Positions 63,395 to 64,000 of a DNA stretch of 64,000 nucleotides are shown piece after piece. A program made the translations under genes and the position numbers. A model generated the notes under the pieces. The model had not been told where the DNA came from. It did not search any database and saw only the letters and a program-made list of their open reading frames with translations. Numbering within the stretch: the first letter of the stretch is position 1; each line of letters begins with the position of its first letter. Origin of the DNA: Sabulicella glaciei (lineage in GTDB: Bacteria > Pseudomonadota > Alphaproteobacteria > Acetobacterales > Acetobacteraceae); NCBI RefSeq assembly GCF_026183895.1, contig NZ_JAPFQI010000006.1, forward strand, positions 97,592 through 161,591, in the 5' to 3' direction.

Positions 63395-63958
63395 ATGTAC
63401 TTGGTGGACACGGATGTCCTGAGCAGATTGCGCAGGCCCCGGTCCTCCGGGGAACTGCCGCCTTGGCTTGTAAGTCGGCTTGCCTCTGGCCTCGTCATCT
63501 CAGCCGCTACTGTTGTCGAGATTGAGCAAGGTGCCCGATGGGTAGGGCAGCGCCATCCGCAGAAAGAGGCAGAGATCCGTTCCTGGCTTTTCCGCCTGTT
63601 GGCAGCCTACGACACCACCGTGCTGCCAATCGGGCTCGCGGAAGCCTCGCTTTGGGGCCAAATGCGGGCAACACCGGGTTTAAGGGGCTTCATTGAAGGT
63701 ACGAGGCCAAACCGCCCGTCAGCGGGCAGACCGCGATCATGGCCATCGGAGGGTAGGTCGCCTAACGTCGGGCAGCACGCGACGACCGCAGGCCCGCAGT
63801 CTCCTCGGCCGCCCCATAAAGGCCAGGTCGCAGTTCAGCACCCCCAACCCGAAAGGGTACGCCATGTCGCAGTTCCTCATCTATGTGCGCATGGGGGAGT
63901 GACTCCTATCCTCCTTCTTGCTCTGGATAGGGCCACACCTCCACTGCGCATTGCCTAG
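63395..63958 (+). pseudogene. VapC-like PIN-domain toxin with degraded C-terminal half
   Basis: The frame starts MYLVDTDVLSRLRRP, which contains the first PIN aspartate, and continues with VISAATVVEIEQGARW (conserved Glu) and LPIGLAEASLWGQMRA. After about residue 100 the similarity stops. The expected DxxIAATA-L-TRN block with the remaining catalytic Asp is missing. The rest of the 187-codon frame is Pro/Arg-rich, unlike a PIN domain, so the nuclease is probably inactive. Deletion or replacement of the 3' part is likelier than a simple frameshift, because I could not find the missing block in the other frames. Confidence 0.65.
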
Positions 63959-64000
63959 CCACCGCTGACCAAGCCGTCCACGCCTCGGCCGTTGCCATGG

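Noticed and set aside
63864-63902. A 12-codon plus-strand frame (MSQFLIYVRMGE) with a good upstream GAAAGGG
   Set aside because: It is too short and without a recognised family. It might be a start fragment of a truncated gene but cannot be supported.
63906-63998. A minus-strand frame of at least 30 codons ending near the right edge
   Set aside because: It may be the end of a gene outside the window, but its visible part has no motif and it cannot be distinguished from chance.

Overview
This is a very GC-rich chromosomal window, roughly 70% GC by eye, from an alphaproteobacterium. It most resembles a free-living Acetobacteraceae member of the Roseomonas type. The evidence is a Cox15-type heme A synthase, a DUF2312/GapR nucleoid protein, a DUF1244 protein, a HemB that has Asp in place of the zinc-binding cysteines, and many periplasmic solute-binding proteins, including two of the Bug type. 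That lineage call is inference from gene content. I saw no rRNA, tRNA, CRISPR array or intact insertion sequence.

Layout. 1-8.3 kb: a partial VTT/DedA-type membrane protein with a GT2 glycosyltransferase, then ctaA, a 1509-residue PAS-array histidine kinase and tldD, overlapping end to start. 8.3-15.5 kb: a small membrane protein, an EamA exporter bracketed by copies of neighbouring gene ends, a TonB-dependent receptor, an SsuABC/NMT1-type ABC importer, and a rhodanese plus DUF3237 pair. 15.5-24.6 kb: a type I secretion locus (adaptor, exporter ATPase, small partners) with GtrA and TPR-glycosyltransferase genes, facing a Hint-domain protein that is its likely cargo. 24.7-37.9 kb: five paralogous family-5 peptide-type binding proteins ahead of one complete Dpp/Opp-type transporter (two permeases, two ATPases), with a nonsense-disrupted beta-barrel gene inside the array. 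38-43.4 kb: a three-subunit molybdenum hydroxylase of the form II CoxL type, an AtzH/HpxZ-like protein and a DadA-like oxidase. 43.5-49 kb: a double cold-shock-domain protein with an RG-rich linker, a Bug protein, a GntR regulator beside a palindromic operator, a cysteine-dioxygenase-family thiol dioxygenase, an exporter, a thioesterase and an acetyltransferase. 49-56.4 kb: aldehyde dehydrogenase, flavin-fold stress protein, class III CoA-transferase, alpha/beta hydrolase, and a metY-hemB-AhpD-like operon. 56.5-62.9 kb: pyruvate kinase and a glycerate kinase/TtuD-type gene divergent from a TtuC-like tartrate dehydrogenase and a Bug protein, then DUF1244 and GapR. 63-64 kb: a lower-GC toxin-antitoxin remnant.

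How it fits together. Three modules read as working units. The secretion locus pairs an exporter with an autoprocessing-domain protein and glycan enzymes. The 24.7-43.4 kb stretch couples broad-range uptake to oxidation of a nitrogenous or carbonyl compound of unknown identity. The 56.9-61.8 kb stretch matches the ttuC-ttuD-ttuE logic of tartrate utilisation, with a Bug binding protein where a permease would be expected. The sequence features I rate highest are the ten PAS-like units of the kinase, the five-fold binding-protein array, the secretion/Hint/glycosyltransferase locus, the RG-rich double cold-shock protein, a tandem pair of sigma-54-like promoters, and the recombination scar around the EamA gene.
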